Assembly: GCA_022827185.1 (NCBI GenBank)
Contig: JAJDTM010000028.1
Coordinates: 1-64,000, forward strand
Direction of reading: 5' to 3'
Source of the DNA: Candidatus Poribacteria bacterium
GTDB lineage: Bacteria; Poribacteria; WGA-4E; WGA-3G
Length of the DNA stretch: 64,000 nucleotides
Below the pieces are notes generated by a model that was not told the DNA's origin, ran no database searches, and was given only the letters and a program-made list of their open reading frames with translations. This document shows positions 36,648-45,989 of the stretch, piece after piece. A program made the translations under genes and the position numbers. How positions within the stretch are numbered: the first letter of the stretch is position 1; the number at the start of each line of letters is the position of its first letter.

Positions 36648-38648
36648 TTATCTACTAAAGGCGTTTGCGACAATGACCAGATCGAGGATGTTGACGATTC
36701 CATCGCCATTAAGGTCCGGTTGTTGTTCGCCAAAGGCATTTGCGACAATAACCAGGTCAAGGATGTTCACAATGCCATCGTTGTTAATGTCAGCAGGGTC
36801 TGTTCTTTGTTTTAGGTATATCTCGCCATCTAAATCTGGAAGGGTGTGCAAGTCGGCTTTGATGCCACTTGAAACGCCTGTTGTGCTTTCCGAGAACTCG
36901 ATCTGCTGTTCCTGTCCGCTACGGTTGTAGACTGCCCAGCCGTTGGTGAATTCTCGGATGAAGATGCCGTCTCGGTTGTCATAGAGTTGCCCTTTTGTTT
37001 CAGTGCCGCCAATAGGGCGACCAAGATCGGCATCCCAGAAGTCATACCAGATATGTTCGTGATCAGGTCCGCCGTGGAATCGCTTACCTGTATTGTAAAG
37101 CACGTAACCATCAGAGTGTGTTAATCCCATTGTCGTGAATAACCGCATCCAACGTCGGTTGTCGGGACTGTCAGCCGGTTCTGTGCCGATGCCCTCACCC
37201 TCCAAACAATTGATTTGCGGGGAGCGTAGGTTTGCCTCATTCCAGAGGAGTATATCCTCAATTTCAATGAGTTCACGATAAGTATAACCTTCTGGATGAT
37301 CTCTACCAAGTTCCATAAAACTTCCGTCAACGTAGTCGGCATAGGCTGTCGGTCTCGATCTACCACCGTTAATAAGTATCAGAAAATCTTCCCGAACTCG
37401 GTTGCGAGCCTCACGCAATATTCGGACTGTTGCAGCGATGATTTCTTCATCGGTGTGAGGAAAGACATCTCGTCCGACAAAACCGGTAGCATTCCAAGCA
37501 AACCCGTCAATCATAATACCATCATAAAGTCCACACTCAGCAATACTCACCATCCGTTCGATTATTATGTCCTGTAGCTCCGGGTTCATAAAGTTTACCA
37601 TTGGCCCGTTAAGAATCTCGCTGTAGACTATTTGACCGTCGTCATTTTTAAGCCAAAAATCGGAGTTCGGTGGATACCTTGATAAGTCACCACTACCATT
37701 AATAATAATGTGTCGAAGGGTAACTATATTCGGATTTAGGGCAAGAAGTCTATCACGTTCCTCTTGAGCGGTTTCTAAATTACCGCCAACCCGAGTTGCC
37801 AAGCCGCGTGTGCTCTGACTCGGAGTTGTTCGCCAATCAAGTTCAAAAGTCAGACTGAAAGCGAGATCATGATAATCTATACCGCCATGTTTAGGGAGCC
37901 CCGCAATTATGAGGCTATCCCATGCCTTAAAAACAGATGGGAAAGATCGTGTTAGGATACGTTCTTCAACAGGTAAAGACGGTATCTTACAAAGTCTATT
38001 ATACTCAAATGTAGTGAGATTCAAATGCTGCAATGGACTGAAATCCGAGACAGGATTATCCACAATATCTAACACTTCCAACTGGCTAAGATCTTTTAAA
38101 GGACTGACATCTGTGATCAAATTACTGCCAAGGATTAGCTTTTTTACGTTTTTCAATCCAGCAAGTGGAGTTACATCCGAGATTTGACAACCCTTCAAAT
38201 CTAAATCTTCTAAATGGATGAGGTTTGACAGGACACTGAGATCGTTTATCGGATTGTAGGCTGCGTTCAAATATACAAGGGAGGTCAAAGATCCTAATGA
38301 CGATAAATCGGAGACTTGATTGTCAAGCAGAACTAATCCACGTAATTTTGTTAAGTTTTGCAGCGGGGTGATATCCTCTATGAGATTAATTCCGAGATTG
38401 AGACCGACTTCAAGATTTTGTGCGAATTCCAATCCTTGTATTGAACGAATCCCTCTATGTTGTGCCTCAAGATGTATCAGTGATTTGATATTCTCTTTTG
38501 TCAAGGGCACTTCATCGGGTAACTCAAGCTTTTCTCGAATCGCCATGCGCAGGTTCACATCCGGCATCCAGTGCGGTTCTTCTGCGCCAGCGTAAAATAA
38601 ACATCCAATCGCTAATAGAATAAGGGCACAGCAATTAAACTTTCTCAT
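36648..38648 (-). CDS. Secreted LRR, glycosidase-like, dockerin protein
   Basis: A 666-residue exported protein. Signal peptide at 1-22. Leucine-rich repeats of the internalin type at about 45-215 (for example LTKLRGLVLLDNQVSDLSSL). A TIM-barrel glycosidase-like domain at about 230-610 with LALNPNIVTLRHI, CGLYDGIMIDGFAWNATGF and NCLEGEGIG. The last 50 residues hold two dockerin-like calcium-binding repeats (NNDGIVNILDLVIVANAFG, NGDGIVNILDLVIVANAF). Which acids are catalytic cannot be decided from sequence alone. The glycosidase-like domain is closely similar to the ectodomain of the sigma-factor fusion at 47142. AGGAG precedes the ATG. Confidence 0.8.
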   Translation of the reverse strand: MRKFNCCALILLAIGCLFYAGAEEPHWMPDVNLRMAIREKLELPDEVPLTKENIKSLIHLEAQHRGIRSIQGLEFAQNLEVGLNLGINLIEDITPLQNLTKLRGLVLLDNQVSDLSSLGSLTSLVYLNAAYNPINDLSVLSNLIHLEDLDLKGCQISDVTPLAGLKNVKKLILGSNLITDVSPLKDLSQLEVLDIVDNPVSDFSPLQHLNLTTFEYNRLCKIPSLPVEERILTRSFPSVFKAWDSLIIAGLPKHGGIDYHDLAFSLTFELDWRTTPSQSTRGLATRVGGNLETAQEERDRLLALNPNIVTLRHIIINGSGDLSRYPPNSDFWLKNDDGQIVYSEILNGPMVNFMNPELQDIIIERMVSIAECGLYDGIMIDGFAWNATGFVGRDVFPHTDEEIIAATVRILREARNRVREDFLILINGGRSRPTAYADYVDGSFMELGRDHPEGYTYRELIEIEDILLWNEANLRSPQINCLEGEGIGTEPADSPDNRRWMRLFTTMGLTHSDGYVLYNTGKRFHGGPDHEHIWYDFWDADLGRPIGGTETKGQLYDNRDGIFIREFTNGWAVYNRSGQEQQIEFSESTTGVSSGIKADLHTLPDLDGEIYLKQRTDPADINNDGIVNILDLVIVANAFGEQQPDLNGDGIVNILDLVIVANAFSR

Positions 38649-38666
38649 ATAGGTCTCCTATTTGCA

Positions 38667-38837
38667 TTAGCCACTAAAGGCGTTTGCAACAATTACGAGA
38701 TCGAGGGTATTCACAATACCATCGCCGTTGGTCTCAGAGATCATCGTTTCGGCGGTATCCGTATTCACAGAAATCAAAGCAGTAAGTATCAGCGAAATAC
38801 AAAGCTCTAAAAGTGTAGTTTGAAGATGTTGTTTCAT
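38667..38837 (-). CDS. Mini-protein: signal peptide joined to dockerin repeat
   Basis: A 56-residue open frame: MKQHLQTTLLELCISLILTA, a signal peptide matching those of the four paralogues upstream on this strand, followed directly by TNGDGIVNTLDLVIVANAF, one dockerin-like repeat as in the neighbouring 36648 gene. It looks like the product of a deletion that fused the start of one secreted gene to the end of another. It may still be expressed and exported, or be a relic. Confidence 0.55.
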   Translation of the reverse strand: MKQHLQTTLLELCISLILTALISVNTDTAETMISETNGDGIVNTLDLVIVANAFSG

Positions 38838-38886
38838 GGTTTTTGTCTCCGATTCAACCGATCTGATGTCGGACTGTTTTTCATCT

Positions 38887-39897
38887 TCAGGGTGATGGCA
38901 ATTTTTTCAAGAGCGATTCCGCGGCTTGGATGTAAGCGTCCTTTTTCGCATGTTTTAGGATCCACTGTAGACCCGACGGTGGCCTGTTACCCCGATAGTA
39001 ATATACTAACCCTAAATAGAACCTATATGTCTCGCAGTGACTAATAAATGCTCCGCGTCGAAGCATCTGATAAGTATACTCGCCCAATAAGCGAATGAGA
39101 AAGTCGTTATTGTCGGCATAGAACCTTTCGTTATTCAAGACGTAGGCGTTTCCATCCCATTCGTAGAGGCTCATCCACGGCAGATGTGGTAATCCAGGTA
39201 CATCCTTGATATGTATGCTGTATGGAATTTTGATCTCGTAGGTGCCATCCTTATCCAGGTCGACGTACTCAACATCAGGCAGAGGCCCGGGAACAGTGTA
39301 GGCACTGAAGATTTCCTTGAACTCGCCGTTCTGAAAAGAGATGACAGCAACAGCATAACCCAATTCAACCCAGATGTCTAAAATACCATCGCCCGTCAAA
39401 TCCACGAGTCTGAAGGAGATGTTGCGATACTTAAAAGCGTCTTTCGGTGGCTCGGTGAAGACGAACGCCGGACTCTGAAGTTCAATCGTTTTCGCTGGCA
39501 CTTCCAATGCATAAGTGCCGGCATCAAAAAGTTTGAAGAGTTCTATTTTCTTGGGCATGGCTGCCTGGTGGTCAGCAATTAGGAGATACGCTTGACCCCA
39601 CTCGCCGGGGAATGCTGCACGACTTGTACCCACAATTATTAGCACAACAGTCTCTTTTTTGGGGGTGTCATCGATATTTGCAGTGGCTCTGAGTTCGGTA
39701 GAGTAATAGAGTTCTTTCGGTAAGGGACGAGTCAGAAAGACGTGATACTTCTGTCCTTCAGGATCATAGGCATAACGAAACTCTCGATACTGGACATCAG
39801 AAGTTTGCGATATTGGCGGCGCAGCACTCACTGCTGAACTCGACAGCAGAAGGCAGATAGTAAGTCCAAAAAGTATAGGTTGAAGATGTTTTTTCAT
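38887..39897 (-). CDS. Secreted FG-GAP-like paralogue 1 (single module)
   Basis: A 336-residue exported protein with a signal peptide (1-25, ending VSA). The mature part has one module: a strand-rich segment with NIDDTPKKETVVLIIVGTS, then DLTGDGILDIWVELGYAVAVI and DLDKDGTYEIKIPY, which are calcium-binding, FG-GAP/VCBS-like loops, and a helical tail with FYLGLVYYYRGN and ending AAESLLKKLP. GGAG lies seven bases before the ATG at 39897. Function unknown; extracellular calcium binding is likely. Confidence 0.7.
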   Translation of the reverse strand: MKKHLQPILFGLTICLLLSSSAVSAAPPISQTSDVQYREFRYAYDPEGQKYHVFLTRPLPKELYYSTELRATANIDDTPKKETVVLIIVGTSRAAFPGEWGQAYLLIADHQAAMPKKIELFKLFDAGTYALEVPAKTIELQSPAFVFTEPPKDAFKYRNISFRLVDLTGDGILDIWVELGYAVAVISFQNGEFKEIFSAYTVPGPLPDVEYVDLDKDGTYEIKIPYSIHIKDVPGLPHLPWMSLYEWDGNAYVLNNERFYADNNDFLIRLLGEYTYQMLRRGAFISHCETYRFYLGLVYYYRGNRPPSGLQWILKHAKKDAYIQAAESLLKKLPSP

Positions 39898-39948
39898 GTT
39901 TTTTCTCCGGTTCGGTCTGTTCAATGTCAGACGCGTTAGGTCTGTTTT

Positions 39949-41493
39949 TTAGTGGGGTGGCAGTTTTTTCAAAAGAGATTCGGCGGCTTGAATGTAATCT
40001 TGTTTCTCGGCATTTTTGGCGACGCGCTGTAGATACGCTCGCGCCCTTGCTGCGTTACCGCGATAGTAGTATACCAACCCGATGTAGAAATGATATATTT
40101 CCTCATTTCTTGAAAAAGGCTGCCAAAAAATATACTGCTCTAATAAGCGAACGAGGAACTCATCATTCTTGGCATAGAATCTTTCGTTATTCAAGACGTA
40201 AGTCGTGCCCTCCCATTTGAAGAGGCTCATCCATTCCGGTCCCGCCGCACCAGGGGCACCCTTGATAAAGATATTGTCTGGAATCTTTATTTCGTAGATA
40301 CCATCGTTATCCAAGTCAATGTATTCTATCGGGTCCTCCCTTTTGTAAGAACTATAGGCACTGCAGACTTCTTTGAACTCGCCGTTCTGAAACGAAATGA
40401 CAGCCACACCTTCCGGATGCTCAGCCCAGATGTCTAAAATCCCATCACCCGTCAGATCAACAAGGTCAAAAGAGACCCGCTTGAAACTCCAATCCTCACC
40501 TCTCCACCAAGGTTTCTGAAAGACGAAGGGGACACTCTGAACTTCAATCGTTTTCGTTGGGACATTCAAATCGTGAGTCGTCGCACCAAAAAGTGTGAAT
40601 AACGCTTTCGTCTTGGGAAACCCGTCTATCTCGGTCTCAGGTTCAGTAATGAGGAGAAACGCTTGACTCCATGCGCGCCATTCCTCTTTTGAATTAACCA
40701 CCATGAGAACAATCGTCTCTTTTCCGGGGGTGTCATCGATATTTGCGACAACTTTCTGCCGGGTGCCATAAGAGGCGCCTTCCGGGGGTGGGGTCGCCAA
40801 AAAGCGGTGATACTTTTCACCCGCAAACTCGAACCGGACATCGTAGCTGTAATACTCAACGTCAGCAGTTTTTGTGAGTTTCTCTCTGGTCACCGTGTAG
40901 CGGTTGAAGACTTCCTTGAACTCGCCGTTCTCAAAAGAGATGAGCGCAACCCCGTGGGCAGATTTCACCCACACGTCTAAAGTGCCATCGCCGGTGGCAT
41001 CCGCGAGTCTAAGGGAAACATCGGTCGGTAGCTTGAGGTTTCCGGCGGGTGGCCTATGAAGTTCGATGACTTCCGCTGCTGGGACCTCCAACGGATGCGT
41101 CCCCGTGTCAAAAAGTTTGAAGAACGCTTTTTTTTCAATCTTCGATCCTTTCATGTTCGCAATGAGAAGAAACGCTTGGACGCAGTTGTCGGATAATGCG
41201 CCATTGTTGGAGAATGTGCGCGGTTTCGTATCGACAACGATTAGCACAATGGTCTCTTTTCTGGGGGTGTCATCAATATTTCCAGTTGCCGTCATTCGGG
41301 CATGGTAATGGAGTCCTTCGGGTACAGGGAAAGGTAAAAAGCGGTGATACTTCTTAGGATAATCGAGGGGGTAGTGATAGCTATAATTGACCTGAGAAGT
41401 CGTCGTTTTGGGGGTATCCGCATTCACGACAAAACAACTGAGTATCAGCGAAATCGTAACCCCTAAAAGTGTAGTTTGAATATGTTGCTTCAT
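39949..41493 (-). CDS. Secreted FG-GAP-like paralogue 2 (double module)
   Basis: A 514-residue relative of the 38887 protein. After the signal peptide the N-terminal module (NIDDTPRKETIVLIVVDTK, DATGDGTLDVWVKSAHGVAL) occurs once, and then again with DLTGDGILDIWAEHPEGVAV and DLDNDGIYEIKIPD; the helical tail (FYIGLVYYYRGN) is present once. So it is an internal duplication of the module. ATG 41493 is preferred to a TTG five codons upstream; neither has a clear ribosome binding site. Confidence 0.7.
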   Translation of the reverse strand: MKQHIQTTLLGVTISLILSCFVVNADTPKTTTSQVNYSYHYPLDYPKKYHRFLPFPVPEGLHYHARMTATGNIDDTPRKETIVLIVVDTKPRTFSNNGALSDNCVQAFLLIANMKGSKIEKKAFFKLFDTGTHPLEVPAAEVIELHRPPAGNLKLPTDVSLRLADATGDGTLDVWVKSAHGVALISFENGEFKEVFNRYTVTREKLTKTADVEYYSYDVRFEFAGEKYHRFLATPPPEGASYGTRQKVVANIDDTPGKETIVLMVVNSKEEWRAWSQAFLLITEPETEIDGFPKTKALFTLFGATTHDLNVPTKTIEVQSVPFVFQKPWWRGEDWSFKRVSFDLVDLTGDGILDIWAEHPEGVAVISFQNGEFKEVCSAYSSYKREDPIEYIDLDNDGIYEIKIPDNIFIKGAPGAAGPEWMSLFKWEGTTYVLNNERFYAKNDEFLVRLLEQYIFWQPFSRNEEIYHFYIGLVYYYRGNAARARAYLQRVAKNAEKQDYIQAAESLLKKLPPH

Positions 41494-41533
41494 GGTTTTT
41501 GTTTTCAATTTGACCGGTCTGAGTCAAATCGCT

Positions 41534-42562
41534 TCATTTTTCTTCGGGCGGAAATTTTTTCAAGATGGATTTAGCGGCTTGAATGTAATGTTCGTTCCTT
41601 CCATGTTCGACGACCCACTGTAGCCCCCCTGGTTTTACGCCGCTCCGATAGTAGGATACCAACCCTAAGTAGAACTTGTATGGTTCCAGCAGGTTGATAA
41701 TTTCTCCGTGTCGAAGCAGCTGATAATTATACTGGCTCAATAACGGAATGAAGTAATCGTTATTCCCGGCATAGAATTTTTCGTTATTTAAGGTGTAGGT
41801 GGTGCCATCCCATTCATAGAGGCTCATCCACGGCAGATAGGGTACGCCAGGCATACCTTCGATCTGTATGCTATATGGAATCTTGATTTCACAGCTGCCA
41901 TTGTCGTCCAAATCAACGTATTCCGCCTCCTGATCGGTAGGAATAGTGTAGCTGCTGAAGATTTCTTTGAACTCGCCGTTCTGAAACGAAACTACGGCGA
42001 CACCGTAGATGGAGTCAATCCATACATCTAAAGTGCCATCGCCGGTCAAATCTATGAGTCTAAAGGAGAGATCACGAGACTTAAAAACATCTTCTGGGGG
42101 TTGGGTGAAGACGAAGGGTGGGTTATGAAGTTCAATGGCTTTCGCTGCTGGAACATCCAATGCAGGCTTGCCGGCATCAAAGAATTTGAAAGCGTCCTTT
42201 TTCTTCGGTAACTTCTCCTTGGTGTCAGTCTCAGCAATGAAGAGAAATGCTTGTATCCAACTATCGCCGTATGTTCTCCAACTCTTGTAGCGTGGGTGAG
42301 CCCTCATATAAACAAGGATTAGCACAATCGTCTCTTTTTCGGGGGTGTCATCAATATTCGCATCGGCTTTCATTCGGGTGACATAAATGAGTTCTTCCGG
42401 TGTGGGTGAAAGCAAAAACCGGTGATACTTTCGACTCTCAGGATACCGTTCATACTTGACCTCAGAAGCCGTTGTTTTAGCGGTATCCGCATTCACAGCA
42501 AAACAACTGAGTATCAGGAAAATGAAAAGCCCTAAAAGTGTGGTTTGAAGATGTTTTTTCAT
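41534..42562 (-). CDS. Secreted FG-GAP-like paralogue 3 (single module)
   Basis: A 342-residue single-module copy. Signal peptide (1-24), NIDDTPEKETIVLILVYMR, DLTGDGTLDVWIDSIYGVAV, DLDDNGSCEIKIPYSI, and the tail FYLGLVSYYRSG. GGAG lies seven bases upstream of the ATG. The order single, double, single, double along the strand indicates that a pair of genes was duplicated as a unit. Confidence 0.7.
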   Translation of the reverse strand: MKKHLQTTLLGLFIFLILSCFAVNADTAKTTASEVKYERYPESRKYHRFLLSPTPEELIYVTRMKADANIDDTPEKETIVLILVYMRAHPRYKSWRTYGDSWIQAFLFIAETDTKEKLPKKKDAFKFFDAGKPALDVPAAKAIELHNPPFVFTQPPEDVFKSRDLSFRLIDLTGDGTLDVWIDSIYGVAVVSFQNGEFKEIFSSYTIPTDQEAEYVDLDDNGSCEIKIPYSIQIEGMPGVPYLPWMSLYEWDGTTYTLNNEKFYAGNNDYFIPLLSQYNYQLLRHGEIINLLEPYKFYLGLVSYYRSGVKPGGLQWVVEHGRNEHYIQAAKSILKKFPPEEK

Positions 42563-42614
42563 GTTTTTGTCTCCGATTTGACCGGTCTGCTGTCAGACGC
42601 GGTAGGTATGCTTC

Positions 42615-44174
42615 TCACTGGCGTGGCAGTTTTTTCAAAATGGATTTTGCGGTGTGAACGTAATGTTGTTTTTCTGCATGGTTGGCGACCCACTGTAGAT
42701 ATTTCCGCGCCATTGGTGCGTTGCCACGATAGTAGAAGACCAATCCGATGCAGAAACTGTATTCGTCGAATCTTCCATGTCGAAGCAGCACATAGTTATA
42801 AGTGTTTAATAACCCAATAAGGAAATCGTCATTGTCGGCATAGAACCTTTCATTATCCAAGACGTAGGTGTTCCCATCCCACTTGTAGAGGCTCATCCAT
42901 TGCGGATATGCCGCGCCAGGGACACCACTGATAGAAGATATGCAATCAGGAATCTTGATTTCATAGACGCCATCATTATCAAGGTCAATATATTCTATGG
43001 GGTCTTCACTTCTGGGAGAACTGTAGCCGCTGCAGACTCCCTTGAATTCGCCATTTTGGAAAGAAATCACAGCGACACCTTCGGCTTGTTCAACCCAGAT
43101 ATCTAAAATACCATCGCCTGTCAAATCCACAAGATCAAAAGAGGCATATTGGAAGCTCCAAGGCCCACCGCCCCCCAATGGTCCCGGGAAAACGGGGGGT
43201 GATCTTTGAAATTCAACGGTTTTGGCGGGGGGATCCCAGGGATAAGACGCAGCAAAAAGTTTGAATAAATCTTTTTTCTTGGGAAGCGCGTCTGTCTCGG
43301 TGTCCGCCTCAGCAATAAGGAGAAATGCTTGGCTCCATTGCCCCCAGTCTGCCCCTCCTTGGCTTGTTTGAGCCACCATGAGCACAATCGTCTCTTTTTC
43401 GGGGGTGTCATCAATATTGGCGATGGCTTTCAACCGGGTACTGTAAGCGAAAGAGAAATTTTCGGGTTGCGGGTTCCCCAAAAAACGGTGATACTTTTGA
43501 CCATCACGACCAAAGGGCCAGTCGTACCCTGTATACTCGACATCAAGAGCGTCTGTAAGTTTCTCTCTGGTCACGGTGTAGTTGCTGAAGACTTCCTTGA
43601 ACGCGCCGTCCTGAAACGAGATGAGTGCCACCCCGTGTGCAGATTCCACCCAAATATCCAAAGTGCCATCGTCTGGCACATCTACGAGTCTAAAGAAGAC
43701 CTCCGTCGGTTGCTCGAAACCTAACGGTGGACTGTGAAGTTCAATAACTTTTGCTGCTGGGACCTCCAACGCATGCGTGCCTGCATCAAAAAGTTTGAAA
43801 AACGCTTTTTTCTCCAGTTTCGTTCCTTTGGTGTTAGCAATAAGGAGAAACGCTTGGCTCCGGCCGCCGAAGTCTGGGGGGCTGCTGAGGAATTTGCGAG
43901 GTTTTGTCTCAACAACGATTAGCACAATGTTCTCTTTTTCGGGCGTGTCATCCACATTTGCAGTGGCTCTTAGCCGAGCATGGTAATGGAGTCCTTCGGG
44001 TGCGGGGGAAGGTAAAAAGCGGTAATACTTTGCGAGATCATCATCTGAGTGGTAGTAATAGCTATAATTGACTTCAGAAATCACCGTTTTGGCGGTATCC
44101 GCATTCACAACAAAACAACTGAGTATCAAGAAAATAACAAATCCTAAAAGGAGGCTGTAGGTGTGTTTTGTCAT
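42615..44174 (-). CDS. Secreted FG-GAP-like paralogue 4 (double module)
   Basis: A 519-residue double-module copy. Signal peptide, NVDDTPEKENIVLIVVETK and DVPDDGTLDIWVESAHGVAL in the first module, NIDDTPEKETIVLMVAQTS and DLTGDGILDIWVEQAEGVAV in the second, DLDNDGVYEIKIPD, then the helical tail. AGGAA precedes the ATG at 44174; an in-frame ATG seven codons upstream lacks one. It is the first of the four in transcription order. Confidence 0.7.
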   Translation of the reverse strand: MTKHTYSLLLGFVIFLILSCFVVNADTAKTVISEVNYSYYYHSDDDLAKYYRFLPSPAPEGLHYHARLRATANVDDTPEKENIVLIVVETKPRKFLSSPPDFGGRSQAFLLIANTKGTKLEKKAFFKLFDAGTHALEVPAAKVIELHSPPLGFEQPTEVFFRLVDVPDDGTLDIWVESAHGVALISFQDGAFKEVFSNYTVTREKLTDALDVEYTGYDWPFGRDGQKYHRFLGNPQPENFSFAYSTRLKAIANIDDTPEKETIVLMVAQTSQGGADWGQWSQAFLLIAEADTETDALPKKKDLFKLFAASYPWDPPAKTVEFQRSPPVFPGPLGGGGPWSFQYASFDLVDLTGDGILDIWVEQAEGVAVISFQNGEFKGVCSGYSSPRSEDPIEYIDLDNDGVYEIKIPDCISSISGVPGAAYPQWMSLYKWDGNTYVLDNERFYADNDDFLIGLLNTYNYVLLRHGRFDEYSFCIGLVFYYRGNAPMARKYLQWVANHAEKQHYVHTAKSILKKLPRQ

Positions 44175-44195
44175 GATTTTTGTTTTCCTATACAT

Positions 44196-44444
44196 TGGTA
44201 ACTCCTTTGGTAAACTGTTTGGCGATGAAGGATATATCTCTCAAGAGTTGTTTGATGATTTATTTGCTCAAAGGGAAACTACAGTTAGTGGTATCAAGCA
44301 ATTTTGAATATTAAATATACACATTATCCATTGGTAACGGGCGGGGAAACCCCGCCCCTACGGGTTCGAGACCTTCGAGAAAATGGGAATTTATTTCTTA
44401 ATATTGCTAATTCGGAAAAATATAAAAAATAAATTTCGGATTTT
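44196..44444. other. Intergenic, holds a GC hairpin module
   Basis: No gene seen. GGGCGGGGAAACCCCGCCC at about 44339-44357 is a perfect palindrome of the same type as the centres of the MITEs, here without terminal repeats. Confidence 0.6.
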
Positions 44445-45104
44445 CTATCGCCAAGCACACCAAGCGTCATAAAAGTATTCCAGACTCGGCGGCGGAGACG
44501 GTTCAGCATTCTCCTCGTTCTTATCTCGAGCCTGAAATCGGACGCTATATGCCCCGTCAAGTTGTTTCCAATACGTCGCTTGCCACGGTGCAATATAATC
44601 CCACTCCACCGATGCTAAAGACATCTCGATTGGGTAATGAAAATACATAGATTTAAAGTAGCTTTCGAGCTGACCTTTAGCCGCACAAATCACTTCCCAT
44701 ATTACATATTCACTGCCATCTGGCACTTGAGAATCCACTTTTATGTATGCTTGCCAATCAGGGGCGGCGAAGGCTTCCCATTGCGCGCCGCCTTCCTCCG
44801 TCAGCCCATAAAACGTAAGTTTTTCCTTACCTACGGCGTCAGTGTCCGTGGATTTCACTTCATTCAAGGCGCGTTCGATTTGTTCGTGCGTTGAAATACA
44901 TCCGGTCGCCTCACTTTTGGCATAAATCAGTCCCGAGGCGAGAAGTCGATGGAGGGTTTCAATGAGTGAGGTGCGTGTTAAGCCGTGCCATTTTTTATTC
45001 AGGTGTAACTCAAGTTCGCTATCAATGAGTGCACCGATTGCGAATTCGTCCTCAACAACGTTCTCAAGTAGCCAATACTCGCCGCGTGTAAATCGTGGTT
45101 CCAT
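44445..45104 (-). CDS. Winged-helix-like tandem paralogue 1
   Basis: A 219-residue cytoplasmic protein that I do not recognise as a named family. The N-terminal half (about 1-80) is helical with a winged-helix look: RGEYWLLENVVEDEFAIGAL, then SLIETLHRLLASGLIYAKSE, followed by FYGLTEEGGAQWEAFAAPDW, which resembles the wing end of transcription-regulator domains. The C-terminal half is rich in aromatic residues (EWDYIAPWQATYWKQLDGAY). It is the last of three adjacent copies in transcription order. Confidence 0.6.
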   Translation of the reverse strand: MEPRFTRGEYWLLENVVEDEFAIGALIDSELELHLNKKWHGLTRTSLIETLHRLLASGLIYAKSEATGCISTHEQIERALNEVKSTDTDAVGKEKLTFYGLTEEGGAQWEAFAAPDWQAYIKVDSQVPDGSEYVIWEVICAAKGQLESYFKSMYFHYPIEMSLASVEWDYIAPWQATYWKQLDGAYSVRFQARDKNEENAEPSPPPSLEYFYDAWCAWR

Positions 45105-45213
45105 ATACTGTTGTTCCTTTACTTATGACACTAACGGTCAGGTTTTTCACCTTAAAGAACGCCGAAAGTTGTTTCGGCATTGGCGGAAGTCAATCCAATC
45201 TATTTTTTTATCG

Positions 45214-45879
45214 TCATGAAAGTATTCGCAAAATGCCATGAAAGTATTCCAGAGGCGGAGGCGAAAACCGTTCAAAATTCTCGTCATCGCGCTTGTCTTG
45301 ATAGTAAAATCGGAGTCTATATGCCCCCTCAAGTTGTTTCCAATACGTCGCTTGCCACGGTGCAATATAATCCCACTCCATGGACTCCAGAGATGCCTCT
45401 ATTTGACGATGGAAACAGAAAGATCTATAGTACGATCCGAGCCGTTGTTTATCCGCACAAATCACTTCCCACATTCCACATTTACTGCCATCTGGCCAGT
45501 GAAAACCGTCTTTTAAGTATGCTTGCCAGTCTGGGGTGGCAAATGCCTCCCATTGTGCCCCGCCTTCCTCCGTCAGCCCATAAGATGTCGGCTTTTTCGT
45601 ATCGAAAGGGGCATAGCCTCTGGATTTAGGTTCATTCAGGGCATGTTCGATTTCCTCGGAAGTTGAGATAAATCCATCAACTTCATTTTTGGCATAAATC
45701 AGTCCCGAAGAGAGAAGTCGATAGAGGCTCTCAACGAGTGAGGCGCGTGTTAACCCGTGCCATTCTCTCTTTCCGAAGAAGAATACAGGTTCGCGCATAA
45801 TGAGCGCGCCGATTGCGAATTCGTCCTCAACGACATTTTCAAGTAGCCAGTACTCGCCGCGTGTAAATCGTGGTTCCAT
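45214..45879 (-). CDS. Winged-helix-like tandem paralogue 2
   Basis: A 221-residue copy of the same protein (MEPRFTRGEYWLLENVVEDE, SYGLTEEGGAQWEAFATPDW, EWDYIAPWQATYWKQLEGAY). Its last residues (LEYFHGILRILS) differ from the copies on either side, which end WCAWR or WCVWR. A 13-base direct repeat (CATGAAAGTATTC at about 45216-45228 and 45238-45250) shows that a small tandem duplication shifted the reading frame of the tail. Confidence 0.6.
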   Translation of the reverse strand: MEPRFTRGEYWLLENVVEDEFAIGALIMREPVFFFGKREWHGLTRASLVESLYRLLSSGLIYAKNEVDGFISTSEEIEHALNEPKSRGYAPFDTKKPTSYGLTEEGGAQWEAFATPDWQAYLKDGFHWPDGSKCGMWEVICADKQRLGSYYRSFCFHRQIEASLESMEWDYIAPWQATYWKQLEGAYRLRFYYQDKRDDENFERFSPPPLEYFHGILRILS

Positions 45880-45989
45880 ACTATTGTTCCTTTAGTTATG
45901 ACACTAACGGTCAGGTTTTACACTTTAACTTCCCAAAGGGAGCTGAAATCGATCTTGACATTGCGGACAAGTTAATCCGATCTATTCTC

